Shown: positions 6,713-14,287, numbered from the stretch's first letter. The stretch: DNA of 16,773 nucleotides from Nostoc sp. CHAB 5834 (GCA_020829485.1 JAIVFU010000127.1:1-16773), one strand, 5' to 3'. Made by a program: numbers and translations. Notes: generated by a model not told the origin, from the letters alone.

Positions 6713-7226
6713 TCGACACGGCAGGCGCAAGGACAAAATCAGCCGTGATGCCGGCGTCGTGGCGGCTGTTCAGGACCGGCCGCAGGAACAGCGTCGCATA
6801 ATCGGCGTCGTCATAGGCAATGTGGATATGGGGCTGACCGAATTGCGGGACGATCGGCGAGATGTCGAGGCGATAGCGGCCATCCGGCCCGGTCATGACA
6901 CTGCCGCGGTTGCTCGGCTCGCGTTCTCCGCCGCGTTCGGTGGCGGCCCAGATCTGCACCCGGACATTCGGCAGCGGGGCGCCGTCGCCGGCGCGCCTGA
7001 CCAGGCCCGAAGCGACAAAGCCGGTGCCGAGATTGCGGACGATCGGAGCATTGGCAACGTAATTGTTCGACCCCCCGCGCATCGTCTCGGTTGCCGGCAC
7101 CGGGCCCCGCGGCGGCGTCTGCGCGGCGGCGGGGACGACGAAGCGGGGCAGCGCGCCCGCAAACGCCAGCGCCGACAGCCCGGTCAGCACCATTCGGCGA
7201 TCAACGGCTATGATGGTCTTGTGCAT
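6693..7226 (-). CDS. Exported intradiol ring-cleavage dioxygenase-like protein
   Basis: A 177-residue secreted protein with a Tat-like signal (DRRMVLTGLSALAFAGALP, cleavage near AAAQ at 36). The mature part resembles the beta-sandwich of protocatechuate/catechol dioxygenases: VASGLVRRAGDGAPLPNVRVQIWAA, then TGPDGRYRLDISP and the iron-site-like QPHIHIAY with His133 and His135. By eye both iron-binding tyrosines appear missing: after Trp93 there is ATERGGERE where the family has a tyrosine, and SPIVPQFG stands where PxxY is expected. It may therefore be a non-classical enzyme or a binding protein. It is shorter than true dioxygenases (200-300 residues). The start is ATG 7226 with GGAG five bases upstream; an internal ATG at residue 12 would cut the signal. 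It is translationally coupled to the bis-heme membrane protein. Confidence 0.8.
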   Translation of the reverse strand: MHKTIIAVDRRMVLTGLSALAFAGALPRFVVPAAAQTPPRGPVPATETMRGGSNNYVANAPIVRNLGTGFVASGLVRRAGDGAPLPNVRVQIWAATERGGEREPSNRGSVMTGPDGRYRLDISPIVPQFGQPHIHIAYDDADYATLFLRPVLNSRHDAGITADFVLAPAVSNEARRS

Positions 7227-7498
7227 GGTCGCTCCGTCGCGCCGGATTTTGGAGGCGGCAGATTTGCGCTGGTGCCTGTGGCGAGCGATCTGCGGGCCCT
7301 GAGTTCAAGGTCAAAGCTAGGGAGCGCCGTTGGCCGCGTCCAGTAAACGGGGAGACATCACACTGAACCGACCGATCACCTTCGTGTCATCGCTTCCTGT
7401 GGATCGCGTGAACACAGAATCCAAGCATCTGATCTGAAACCGCAATTCGATAGAGGTCGTTGGCGCCGACGGTGGTGCCGTCTCTCCTTGCCGGATAC
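7227..7498. other. Intergenic region upstream of the dioxygenase-like gene
   Basis: About 270 bp lie between the end of aapP and the dioxygenase-like start. It should contain the promoter for the minus-strand pair 7226-6038. I see a weak hairpin, GACGG-TGGTG-CCGTC near 7468-7482, which could help end the aap transcript, but no convincing T-run or promoter consensus. No open frame here looks like a gene. Confidence 0.4.
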
Positions 7499-7512
7499 AG
7501 GGACCGGTCCCT
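7499..7512. repeat. Perfect 14-bp palindrome across the aapP stop codon
   Basis: AGGGACCGGTCCCT is fully self-complementary and overlaps the TAG stop of aapP (7511-7513). With no loop it is more likely a protein-binding dyad than an RNA hairpin, or it may be chance in GC-rich DNA. Confidence 0.5.
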
Positions 7513-8260
7513 AGAGAACCTGGCTGAGAAACAGCCGTGTCCTGTCGAAGCGCGGGCTGCCGAAGAACTGCGCCGGCGGAGCCTCCTCGACGATTTCGCC
7601 CTGGTCCATGAAGATCACCCGGTCGGCGACCTTGCGGGCGAAGCCCATTTCATGGGTCACGACGATCATGGTCATGCCGCTCTCGGCAAGCTCCACCATC
7701 GCATCCAGCACCTCGTTGATCATCTCCGGATCAAGCGATGAGGTCGGCTCGTCGAACAGCATGATCTTGGGCTGGGCGCAGAGCGCGCGGGCGATGGCGA
7801 CCCGCTGTTGCTGGCCGCCGGAGAGCTGCAGCGGGTACTTTCCCGCCTGCTCCGGGATCCGCACGCGCGTCAGCATCTCCATGGCGCGGTCTTCAGCCTC
7901 TTTTTTAGGCAAATGCTTGACCCATGTCAGGGCGAAGGTGCAGTTTTCCAAAACAGAGAGATGCGGGAACAGGTTGAACGACTGAAACACCATGCCGATC
8001 TCGCGACGGATGGCGTCGTTCTCGCGCAGATCGCGGCCATAGGCGCGGCCATGGACGCGGATGGTGCCCTCCTGATGCCGCTCCAGCTGGTTGATGCAGC
8101 GGATCATCGTCGATTTGCCCGAGCCCGAGGGGCCGCAGACGACGATGCGCTCGCCCTCGCGCACCCGCAGGTCGATATCCTTGAGCACATGGAAGGCGCC
8201 GAACCATTTGTTCACGCCGATCATCTCGACGGGCGGTTCCCCTCGGACAGCGTCCGTCAT
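7511..8260 (-). CDS. aapP: General L-amino acid ABC transporter ATP-binding protein AapP
   Basis: A 249-residue ATPase of the polar amino acid transport (PAAT) class; AapP proteins are typically about 250-257 residues. Motifs: Walker [10 protein letters not shown] at 43-51, Q-loop Gln93 (FQSFNLFPH), signature [15 protein letters not shown] at 146-160, Walker [13 protein letters not shown] at 166-177 and switch His203 (VVTHEMGFA). The EPTSSLDPE and THEMGFAR forms are diagnostic of the GlnQ/HisP/AapP group. The start is ATG 8260 with GGGAGAG five bases upstream; it overlaps the aapM stop as ATGA. It is the last gene of aapJQMP and couples ATP hydrolysis to import through the AapQ/AapM pair. Confidence 0.96.
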   Translation of the reverse strand: MTDAVRGEPPVEMIGVNKWFGAFHVLKDIDLRVREGERIVVCGPSGSGKSTMIRCINQLERHQEGTIRVHGRAYGRDLRENDAIRREIGMVFQSFNLFPHLSVLENCTFALTWVKHLPKKEAEDRAMEMLTRVRIPEQAGKYPLQLSGGQQQRVAIARALCAQPKIMLFDEPTSSLDPEMINEVLDAMVELAESGMTMIVVTHEMGFARKVADRVIFMDQGEIVEEAPPAQFFGSPRFDRTRLFLSQVL

Positions 8261-9630
8261 CGGCGCTCTCCCGCCGAGAGGCGCTGTTCAAGGTTGAGGC
8301 TGTATTGCGACATGGTGAAACAGACCACGAAGTAGATCATCGTGATGAAGAAGAACGGCTCCAGGAACAGCCCGAGCCAGCGTGTGTCCTCACCGACCGC
8401 GCGCGACATGCTCAGTAGGTCGAACAGGCCGACGATGGAGACCAGTGTGGTGTCCTTGAACAGGCCGATGAAGTTGCCGACAATGGTCGGGATCATGATC
8501 TTCAGGGCCTGCGGCATGATCACGAGGCCGGTCGACTGCCAGAAGCCGAGGCCCATCGCGGAGGCCGCCTCGTACTGACCGCGCGGAATCGCCTGCAACC
8601 CGCCGCGAATGACCTCCGCCATATAGGCCGACGAGAACAGGCAGACGGCGACGATCGCCCGCAACAACTGGTTGACCTCGACGCCGACGGGCAAGAACAG
8701 CGGCAGCATGGTGTTGAAGGTGAACAGGATGGTGATCAGCGGCACCGAGCGGAACAGCTCGATGAAGGTCGTCGACAGCATGCTGATCAGCGGCATCCGC
8801 GAGCGCCGCCCCAGTGCCAGCACGATGCCGGCCGGCAGCGAGAAGGCGATTCCGATGCCCGAGATCACCAGCGTCAGGAACAGCCCACCCCAGGCGCGGG
8901 TCGCGACAAAGGACAGCGACATCGCCTGCACGGCGATGAGCGCCACCACATAGAGCGCCAGCAGCGCCGCGATCTGTCCGTTGCGCCGGGCCGGATCATT
9001 GTCGCCGCCAAAACCGATTGCCGCCACCGCATAGCGGCCGAAGCTCAGGCCGCTGATGGTTTCGGTCGCCGCCGTCAGCAGCGTCCAGAGGAAGCCGGCG
9101 AGCCCAAGCGCGATCAGCGCGCTCCAGATCACGCCCTTCTCCCCGCCGAGGAAGAGATAGGACGCCAGCAGCGGAAACAGCAGCACCAGCGACAGGCCGA
9201 TCTGAACCTTCGACTGGACGCGGGGCAACCAGAGTGGCAACGCCCAGAGCAGGAGGATCACCCCTGCGAGATTGATGCGCCAGACCTGATCCTTGGGGTA
9301 GAGCCCGTAGATCAGATTGGGGATCCAGGCGATGACGCCCGGCCAGCAGGCGCCGGAGCGGCCGACCAGATCCAGGCATTGGCGCCGGTTGTCGGCCTCC
9401 CAGACGGCATTGCCGACCGCCCAGGTCAGGATCGTGTCGAAGAAGGCGTAGACGATCCAGATGCCCAGCACGGTGACCAGCGCATTGGGGATGCTGGAAA
9501 ACATGTTCTGTCGGACCCAGCCCTGGACGCCGAGCGTGCTGGGCGGCGCGGCGCGGGCCGGTTTGGGCTTGAAGATCTCCGCCGGCAGCTGTTCGACGGA
9601 GCCGGCATTGCGGCCGATGACCTTATCCAT
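8257..9630 (-). CDS. aapM: General L-amino acid ABC transporter permease AapM
   Basis: A 457-residue inner-membrane permease with about eight or nine hydrophobic segments. The C-terminal half is the PAAT permease core with the ATPase-docking EAA loop, [20 protein letters not shown], followed by [11 protein letters not shown] and NFIGLFKDT. The N-terminal half has the AapM/BztC-type extension: a first segment near residues 47-68, a periplasmic stretch with two cysteines ([16 protein letters not shown]) and further hydrophobic segments to about 190. As I recall, rhizobial AapM is about 385 residues, so this copy is clearly longer, with extra hydrophobic segments between 120 and 190. The start is ATG 9630, three bases after the aapQ stop, with GGGAG upstream. 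It forms a heterodimer with AapQ. Confidence 0.94.
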   Translation of the reverse strand: MDKVIGRNAGSVEQLPAEIFKPKPARAAPPSTLGVQGWVRQNMFSSIPNALVTVLGIWIVYAFFDTILTWAVGNAVWEADNRRQCLDLVGRSGACWPGVIAWIPNLIYGLYPKDQVWRINLAGVILLLWALPLWLPRVQSKVQIGLSLVLLFPLLASYLFLGGEKGVIWSALIALGLAGFLWTLLTAATETISGLSFGRYAVAAIGFGGDNDPARRNGQIAALLALYVVALIAVQAMSLSFVATRAWGGLFLTLVISGIGIAFSLPAGIVLALGRRSRMPLISMLSTTFIELFRSVPLITILFTFNTMLPLFLPVGVEVNQLLRAIVAVCLFSSAYMAEVIRGGLQAIPRGQYEAASAMGLGFWQSTGLVIMPQALKIMIPTIVGNFIGLFKDTTLVSIVGLFDLLSMSRAVGEDTRWLGLFLEPFFFITMIYFVVCFTMSQYSLNLEQRLSAGERR

Positions 9631-9633
9631 GGC

Positions 9634-10833
9634 TCAGCGCTCCCTGATCAGGATGGAGCGGTTGTAGCGGTTCATCGCCAGCGACACCGCCAGGCTGACC
9701 AGGCAGTAAAACCCCATCGTCATCGCCACGATGGGGATGGCGCGGCCGGACTGGTTGAGAGAGGTGTTCATCCAGACGCTGACCAGATCGGGAAAGCCGA
9801 TTGCGATGGCCAGGGACGAGTTCTTGGTGACGTTGAGATACTGGCTGATCAGGGGCGGGATGATCACCCGCAGCGCCTGCGGCAGGATGATCGACCGCAT
9901 CGTCCGGCCCGGCGGCACGCCGAGCGCGCGCGCGGCCTCGGTCTGGCCGCGGCTCACCGATTGCACGCCGGAACGGACGTTCTCGCCGATGAAGCAGGAG
10001 GTGTAGATCGACAGCGCGATGATCAGCGCGCAGAAGGAGGGCGGGATGTTGAGGCCGCCGACGAAATTGAAGCCGCGCAGTTGCGGCATGTCCCAGGACA
10101 CCGGGGCCCCCGCCAGCAGGGTGGCGAGCAGCGGCGGCAGGACGAGCAGCGCCAGGACCGGCAGCACGACCGGCCTGATCCGGCCGCTGTTCTCGCGCTC
10201 CTTGCGGGCAAAGCGCGCCCAGGCGAATGCGCCGGCCAGGCCCAGCACCGCGGCGGCGAGCACGGTGCCGAAGCCATCCGCGATCACGGGCGCGGGCAGA
10301 TATAGACCGCGATTGTTCAGGAAGATCGAGTCGATCCAGCCGATGCTGTCGCGGGGCCTCGGCAGCAGCGTAAAGACGCCGAAATACCAGGCGATGATCT
10401 GGAGCAGCAGCGGGGTGTTGCGCAGCACCTCGATATACCAGCGCGCGACGTTGCGGATGACCCAGTTGTTGGACAGCCGTGCCAGCCCGACGATCAGCCC
10501 CAGCACCGTCGACAGCACGATCGCGACCACCGCCACCAGCATGGTGTTGGCGATGCCGACCATGAAAACGCGCAGATAGGTGTCGCCCTCGCGATAGGGG
10601 ATCAGCGTGAAGCCGATGCCGAAGCCGGCCGAGACGCCCAGAAAATCGAACCCCGCCGACATGCCACGCTGCGACATGTTCTCGATCGTGTTGCTGATCA
10701 GGTACCAGAACAGCAGCACCACGCAGGCGAGCGTCAGCGCCTGATAGACCACCGATCGGACGGTGGCGTTGTTGAGAACCGCCATCAGGCGCGCGCCTGA
10801 GCCTGCCGGGGCCGGACTGTCGAGTAGGGCCAT
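9634..10833 (-). CDS. aapQ: General L-amino acid ABC transporter permease AapQ
   Basis: A 399-residue inner-membrane permease, close to the 400 residues typical of AapQ. It opens with a short cytoplasmic tail and a membrane segment at about 27-47, followed by the AapQ-type periplasmic stretch GMSAGFDFLGVSAGFGIG. The core follows: EVLRNTPLLLQI, the conserved helix start of amino acid permeases, and the EAA loop SVSRGQTEAARALGVPPG, then ILPQALRVIIPPL and NVTKNSSLA. The start is ATG 10833 with GAGG six bases upstream. It is separated from aapJ by 168 bp of hairpin-rich DNA, while aapM follows after only three bases. It pairs with AapM to form the channel for polar amino acids. Confidence 0.95.
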   Translation of the reverse strand: MALLDSPAPAGSGARLMAVLNNATVRSVVYQALTLACVVLLFWYLISNTIENMSQRGMSAGFDFLGVSAGFGIGFTLIPYREGDTYLRVFMVGIANTMLVAVVAIVLSTVLGLIVGLARLSNNWVIRNVARWYIEVLRNTPLLLQIIAWYFGVFTLLPRPRDSIGWIDSIFLNNRGLYLPAPVIADGFGTVLAAAVLGLAGAFAWARFARKERENSGRIRPVVLPVLALLVLPPLLATLLAGAPVSWDMPQLRGFNFVGGLNIPPSFCALIIALSIYTSCFIGENVRSGVQSVSRGQTEAARALGVPPGRTMRSIILPQALRVIIPPLISQYLNVTKNSSLAIAIGFPDLVSVWMNTSLNQSGRAIPIVAMTMGFYCLVSLAVSLAMNRYNRSILIRER

Positions 10834-10863
10834 GGTGACCTCGCCATTGGTATCATGCAGCCA

Positions 10864-10887
10864 CCGACGGCCTTTGGCAGCCGTCGG
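10864..10887. repeat. Stem-loop in the aapQ leader
   Basis: CCGACGGC at 10864-10871 and GCCGTCGG at 10880-10887 form a perfect 8-bp stem around an eight-base loop. It lies about 30 bases before the aapQ start in the aapJ-aapQ gap. No T-run follows it on the minus strand. Confidence 0.65.
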
Positions 10888-10927
10888 CCGGAACGATGAC
10901 AGGCGGTGGCGGCGGCGATCGCGAAGG

Positions 10928-10968
10928 GCGTCGCTCCCGGCCCGGCCTGGCCGGGATGGGAGCGACGC
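10928..10968 (-). promoter_or_regulatory. Strong intercistronic stem-loop after aapJ
   Basis: GCGTCGCTCCC at 10928-10938 pairs perfectly with GGGAGCGACGC at 10958-10968; the loop is itself GC-rich and partly self-complementary (CCGGCC/GGCCGG). A smaller stem, CCGGCC-GGT-GGCCGG (10985-10999), sits directly after the aapJ stop. With no U-run, the likely effect is 3'-end protection of the aapJ message or partial termination, lowering expression of aapQMP relative to aapJ. Confidence 0.7.
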
Positions 10969-11001
10969 ATCAGGGCAAGCGCAGCCGGCCGGTGGCCGGG
11001 C

Positions 11002-12042
11002 TCACCGGAACGGCATCGGATAGAGGATGCCGCCCTTGTTCCAGAGCGCATTCAGCGAGCCGTCGCGCGGGATGTTGACGGGGGTCTTGGCGCCGACATT
11101 GCGCTCATAGGTCTCGGCATAGTTGCCGACATGCTTGAGCACGCGCACCATGAAGTCCTTGGGCAGGCCCATGCCCTCGCCGACATTGCCCTCGGTGCCG
11201 AGCAGGCGCTTGATGTTGGGGTTGGACGACTTCAGCATCTCGTCGACATTGGCGGAGGTGACGCCGAGTTCCTCGGCCTCGATCATGCCGAACAGCACCC
11301 AGCGCACGATGTCGCCCCAGTTGTTGTCGCCATGACGGACGACCGGGCCGAGCGGCTCCTTGGAAATGGTTTCGGGCAGAATCATGTGCTCGTCGGGCTT
11401 GGGGAAGGCGGAACGGCGGGCCGCAAGGCCGGATTTGTCGTTGGTGTAGGCATCGCAGCCGCCGCCGAGATAGGTCTCGACCAGGACATTGACGTTTTCG
11501 TTCGTCACCGGCTTGAAGGTCATGCCGGTAGAGCGGAAATAATCGGCGAGATTGAGCTCCGTCGTGGTGCCGGTCAGCACGCAGACGGTGGCGCCGTTGA
11601 GCTCCTTGGCCGATTTGATGTTGGAGGATTTGGGCACCACGAAGCCCTGGCCGTCATAGAAATTGACGCCGGCGAATTCGAGACCGAGCTGCGTATCGCG
11701 GACGGCGGTCCAGGTCGTGGTCCGCGAGAGCATGTCCGACTCGCCATTGGCGAGCGAGGTGAAGCGCACAGCCGAGGTGACCGACTGGTACTGCACCTTC
11801 TTGGGATCGTCGAAGATCGCGGCCGCGACGCCACGGCACATATCGACATCCATGCCCGACCAGGTGCCGTCGGAGGCGAGCGCATAGAAGCCCGGTGTGG
11901 GCAGCCCGACCTGGCAGTTGACATGTCCCCTGGCCTTGACCTGAGCCAGCGTGGCCTGGGCCGAGGCCTGACTGGCCCAACCGGCAGCACAGGCTGAAAA
12001 CGCAAAAATCATCAGGTTTTTTTTGATATTTGACACGCGCAT
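11002..12042 (-). CDS. aapJ: General L-amino acid ABC transporter substrate-binding protein AapJ
   Basis: A 346-residue periplasmic binding protein for polar amino acids, slightly longer than the 341 I recall for rhizobial AapJ. It has a Sec signal, MRVSNIKKNLMIFAFSACAA, with cleavage near ASAQ|A at about 29. The mature part shows the family blocks VNCQVGLPTPGFYALASDG, WSGMDVDMCRGVAAAIF, TSAVRFTSLANGESDML, GGGCDAYTNDKSGL and VVRHGDNNWGDIVRWVLFG. I chose ATG 12042 because GGGGAGA lies eight bases upstream and a signal peptide follows; the frame extends upstream to 12105 without a ribosome site. Codons 6-9 include a run of eight A, unusual in this GC-rich DNA. It is the first gene of aapJQMP and divergent from the M14 deacylase. 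Confidence 0.96.
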   Translation of the reverse strand: MRVSNIKKNLMIFAFSACAAGWASQASAQATLAQVKARGHVNCQVGLPTPGFYALASDGTWSGMDVDMCRGVAAAIFDDPKKVQYQSVTSAVRFTSLANGESDMLSRTTTWTAVRDTQLGLEFAGVNFYDGQGFVVPKSSNIKSAKELNGATVCVLTGTTTELNLADYFRSTGMTFKPVTNENVNVLVETYLGGGCDAYTNDKSGLAARRSAFPKPDEHMILPETISKEPLGPVVRHGDNNWGDIVRWVLFGMIEAEELGVTSANVDEMLKSSNPNIKRLLGTEGNVGEGMGLPKDFMVRVLKHVGNYAETYERNVGAKTPVNIPRDGSLNALWNKGGILYPMPFR

Positions 12043-12145
12043 CGGTCTTATCTCCCCAGATCTGACGTGATATCTGCCGCTTTGCCTCGGCAGTTTTAAC
12101 AGCAAGAACTATGCCGCAGCTCATCTCCAACCATCCGGACACCCC
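12043..12145. promoter_or_regulatory. Divergent promoter region of aapJ and the M14 deacylase
   Basis: The 103-bp gap holds the aapJ ribosome site (GGGGAGA, on the minus strand near 12051-12057). It also has a dyad, CTGCCG at 12074-12079 and CGGCAG at 12088-12093, followed by TTTTAA. The dyad may be an operator for either gene. I cannot assign a sound -35/-10 pair. The deacylase start has only a weak upstream GGA. Confidence 0.45.
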
Positions 12146-13123
12146 ATGCACGACTCGTCCTTCCAAGCCGGTGCGCTCGATCTCGGACCGCTGGAAAGCG
12201 TCTGTTTTCACGGGCTGAAGGCAGGGCCGAAGCTGATCGTGCTCGGCGCCGTGCATGGCAATGAGGGCTGCGGGCCGGCTGCGATCAACCGGGTCATCGC
12301 CGATTGCCGCACGGGCGCGCTGAGCGTGCTGCGGGGTGAGGTCACCTTCGTTCCGGTCGCCAACCCCAAGGCCCGCCGGCAGAACACCCGCGAGGGCGAC
12401 CGCAACCTCAACCGCGACATGCGCGAACGGCCGCAGCCCGGCGATAACGAGGACCGGATCGGCAACCGTCTCTGCGCATTGCTGCGCCGGCATGACGTCC
12501 TGCTGGACGTGCATTCCTTCAGGGGCGAGGGCGAGCCCTTCGTCTTCTTCGGCCCGGAGGACAACACCGGCGAGCTCGAGGCGTTTCGCCATGCCGGCGC
12601 GGAAGCGTCCTTCGCCGCCAGCCTCGGCACCGGCATGCTGATCCATGGCTGGCTCGACATCTATGTCCGGCTGATCGCGGCGCGCGAGCGGCTGGGGCTT
12701 GCCCGGCTGGCGGTCACCGAAGGCTTCGGCACGACGGAGTACATGCGCTTTGCTGGGGGCTACGGCGTCACGCTCGAATGCGGTCAGCATGACGATCCAG
12801 CCTCGATCGACGTTGGCTATGCCGCCATCCACAAGGCGCTGGCGCATCTGGGCCTCATCGATGCCCCCGCCCCGGCGCGCACGCGGCCGAAGGTGATCCA
12901 CATGTGCGATCTGGTGATATGCGAGGCGGAGGGCGACCAGATCGAGGGCGACTGGAAGACCGGGGACGCCATCGCGGCCGGCCTGCCGATCGCGCGCCGG
13001 GCCGATGGCGCAGTGGTGCTGGCTCCGCGCGACGGCTTTGCCATCTTTCCCAACAAGACGCCCAAGCCCGGCGAGGCGATCATCTATCTCGGCGAGGTGA
13101 GTCCCCGCCGGGTCGAGGGTTGA
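12146..13123 (+). CDS. Succinylglutamate desuccinylase/aspartoacylase-family (M14-type) zinc deacylase
   Basis: A 325-residue zinc-dependent hydrolase of the AstE/AspA group, which removes acyl groups from N-acyl amino acids. The zinc site is complete: His37 and Glu40 in GAVHGNEGCGP, and His123 in LLDVHSF. Substrate-binding residues are in DRNLNR (85-90), and the catalytic glutamate is Glu211 in TLECGQHDD. Residues about 245-325 form the usual C-terminal beta domain. The start is ATG 12146, the first codon giving the family N-terminus, though the ribosome site is poor. It is divergent from the aap operon and 122 bp ahead of a TRAP transporter on the same strand, so it may process an acylated amino acid brought in by either. 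Ectoine-pathway DoeB belongs to the same wider family, but no other ectoine genes are seen. The exact substrate is unknown. Confidence 0.9.
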   Translation: MHDSSFQAGALDLGPLESVCFHGLKAGPKLIVLGAVHGNEGCGPAAINRVIADCRTGALSVLRGEVTFVPVANPKARRQNTREGDRNLNRDMRERPQPGDNEDRIGNRLCALLRRHDVLLDVHSFRGEGEPFVFFGPEDNTGELEAFRHAGAEASFAASLGTGMLIHGWLDIYVRLIAARERLGLARLAVTEGFGTTEYMRFAGGYGVTLECGQHDDPASIDVGYAAIHKALAHLGLIDAPAPARTRPKVIHMCDLVICEAEGDQIEGDWKTGDAIAAGLPIARRADGAVVLAPRDGFAIFPNKTPKPGEAIIYLGEVSPRRVEG

Positions 13124-13245
13124 CCAGGCCGTTTTGCCGGATGCTGCTCTGCTTTCTTTCGGTCATGACGATGGCCAAACCGGATTCCGTCTGACATTCT
13201 GATGACAGCTCCCATCAGAGGAGCGTCAAGGGATAGGAATCGTCC
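13124..13245. promoter_or_regulatory. Gap between deacylase and TRAP operon
   Basis: 122 bp precede the TRAP binding-protein start. It holds an inverted repeat, CTGATG at 13199-13204 and CATCAG at 13213-13218, about 30 bases before the start, and the ribosome site AGGA at 13235-13238. The dyad may be an operator. No convincing terminator or promoter consensus is visible, so co-transcription with the deacylase is possible. Confidence 0.4.
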
Positions 13246-14238
13246 ATGGAACGCAGAGATTTGCTCAAGGGCATCGGTGCGGTCGCCGCCACCATTGCCG
13301 CCCCCGCCATCGGGCGGGCCCAGACAGTGCCGACGCTGGTCGGTGCCGTGCAGTTCAACGACGCGCACCCCTTCACGCAGGGGCTCCTCAAATTCGAGGA
13401 GCGTGTGAAGGCGCTCTACAACAAGCCGGTCAACTTCACCCTGCACAAGGATTCGTCGCTCGGGCTCGAAAAGCAGTATTTCGAGTACATGGCGCAGGGG
13501 AAGAACGTCGATTACGCGGTGGTTTCACCCGCCCATATGTCCACCTTCTCCAAGGCCGCGCCCTTCATCGACGCGCCCTTCGTCTTCCGGGATTTCGCCC
13601 ATATGGAAGCGGTGGTGAACAAGGGCCTGCTGAACCCGATCGCCGACGAGATCGAGAAGAAGGCCGGCGTGCGGCTGATCGGCTTTGGCGGCGGCGGCGT
13701 GCGCAACCTCTTCGCCAACAAGGCGCTGAAGAGCGTCGCCGAGATCAAGGGCCTGAAGGTGCGCGTCCAGGGCGCTCCGATCTGGTCACGCAGCTTCGCG
13801 GCCATCGGCATGTCGCCGACGGTCATCGCCTATAACGAGATCTACAACGCCATCCAGAACAACGTCATCTCGGCCGCCGAGAACGAGGCGGCCGGCATCG
13901 AGCAGATGAAGTTCTTCGAGGTCGCGCCCAATATCCTGATGACGCAGCACGCGGTCTCCGTCCGGCCGATCTGCTTCTCGATGAAGACCATGGCGACCCT
14001 GCCCAAGGATCTGCAGGAGGCGGTGATCCAGGCCGGCAAGGAAGCAGCCGATTACGAGCGCAAGATCGAATCGAGCGGCGATGCGGAAATCCTCGTCAGG
14101 CTCGAGGCGGCAGGCCGGCTGAAGCGGATTCCCTTCGAGGACCGGCCCACCATGCAGAAGCTCGCCGAGCCGATCATGCAGACCTATGCGAAGGAAATCG
14201 ACGCCAGCGGCATCCAGACCGCCATCGCCGGCGTCTGA
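13246..14238 (+). CDS. TRAP transporter substrate-binding protein (DctP family)
   Basis: A 330-residue periplasmic binding protein of a tripartite ATP-independent transporter. The N-terminus is a Tat signal, ERRDLLKGIGAVAATIAAP, ending near GRAQ at 26. The DctP fold is visible: GAVQFNDAHPFTQGLLKFEE, LEKQYFEYMAQGKNVDYAVV, GFGGGGVRNLF, then LKGLKVRVQGAP, where Arg173 is the expected carboxylate-binding arginine. Next comes GMSPTVIAYNEIYNAIQNNV with AENE in place of the usual DGqEN. The start is ATG 13246 with AGGA seven bases upstream. It is followed by both membrane subunits, so the transporter is complete. TRAP ligands are mostly organic anions such as dicarboxylates, sugar acids, ectoine or amino acids; nothing here decides which. 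Confidence 0.94.
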   Translation: MERRDLLKGIGAVAATIAAPAIGRAQTVPTLVGAVQFNDAHPFTQGLLKFEERVKALYNKPVNFTLHKDSSLGLEKQYFEYMAQGKNVDYAVVSPAHMSTFSKAAPFIDAPFVFRDFAHMEAVVNKGLLNPIADEIEKKAGVRLIGFGGGGVRNLFANKALKSVAEIKGLKVRVQGAPIWSRSFAAIGMSPTVIAYNEIYNAIQNNVISAAENEAAGIEQMKFFEVAPNILMTQHAVSVRPICFSMKTMATLPKDLQEAVIQAGKEAADYERKIESSGDAEILVRLEAAGRLKRIPFEDRPTMQKLAEPIMQTYAKEIDASGIQTAIAGV

Positions 14239-14263
14239 GCCCGTCATCCTTTGAATCCATCAG

Positions 14264-14287
14264 TTCCGGGCGCGAAAGCGCCCGGAA
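14264..14287 (+). promoter_or_regulatory. Perfect intercistronic hairpin with GAAA tetraloop
   Basis: TTCCGGGCGC (14264-14273), loop GAAA (14274-14277), GCGCCCGGAA (14278-14287): a perfect 10-bp stem closed by a GNRA tetraloop, 25 bases after the binding-protein stop and 26 before the small permease start. There is no T-run, so RNA protection or partial termination is more likely than full termination. Confidence 0.75.

Noticed and set aside
12074..12097. CTGCCG/CGGCAG dyad followed by TTTT as a plus-strand intrinsic terminator
   Set aside because: No plus-strand gene lies upstream of it; it sits between two divergent starts, so an operator or chance is more likely.
11654..12901. 415-codon minus-strand frame across aapJ and the deacylase
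   Set aside because: It runs out of frame through aapJ and antisense through the M14 gene, whose zinc motifs are intact on the plus strand.
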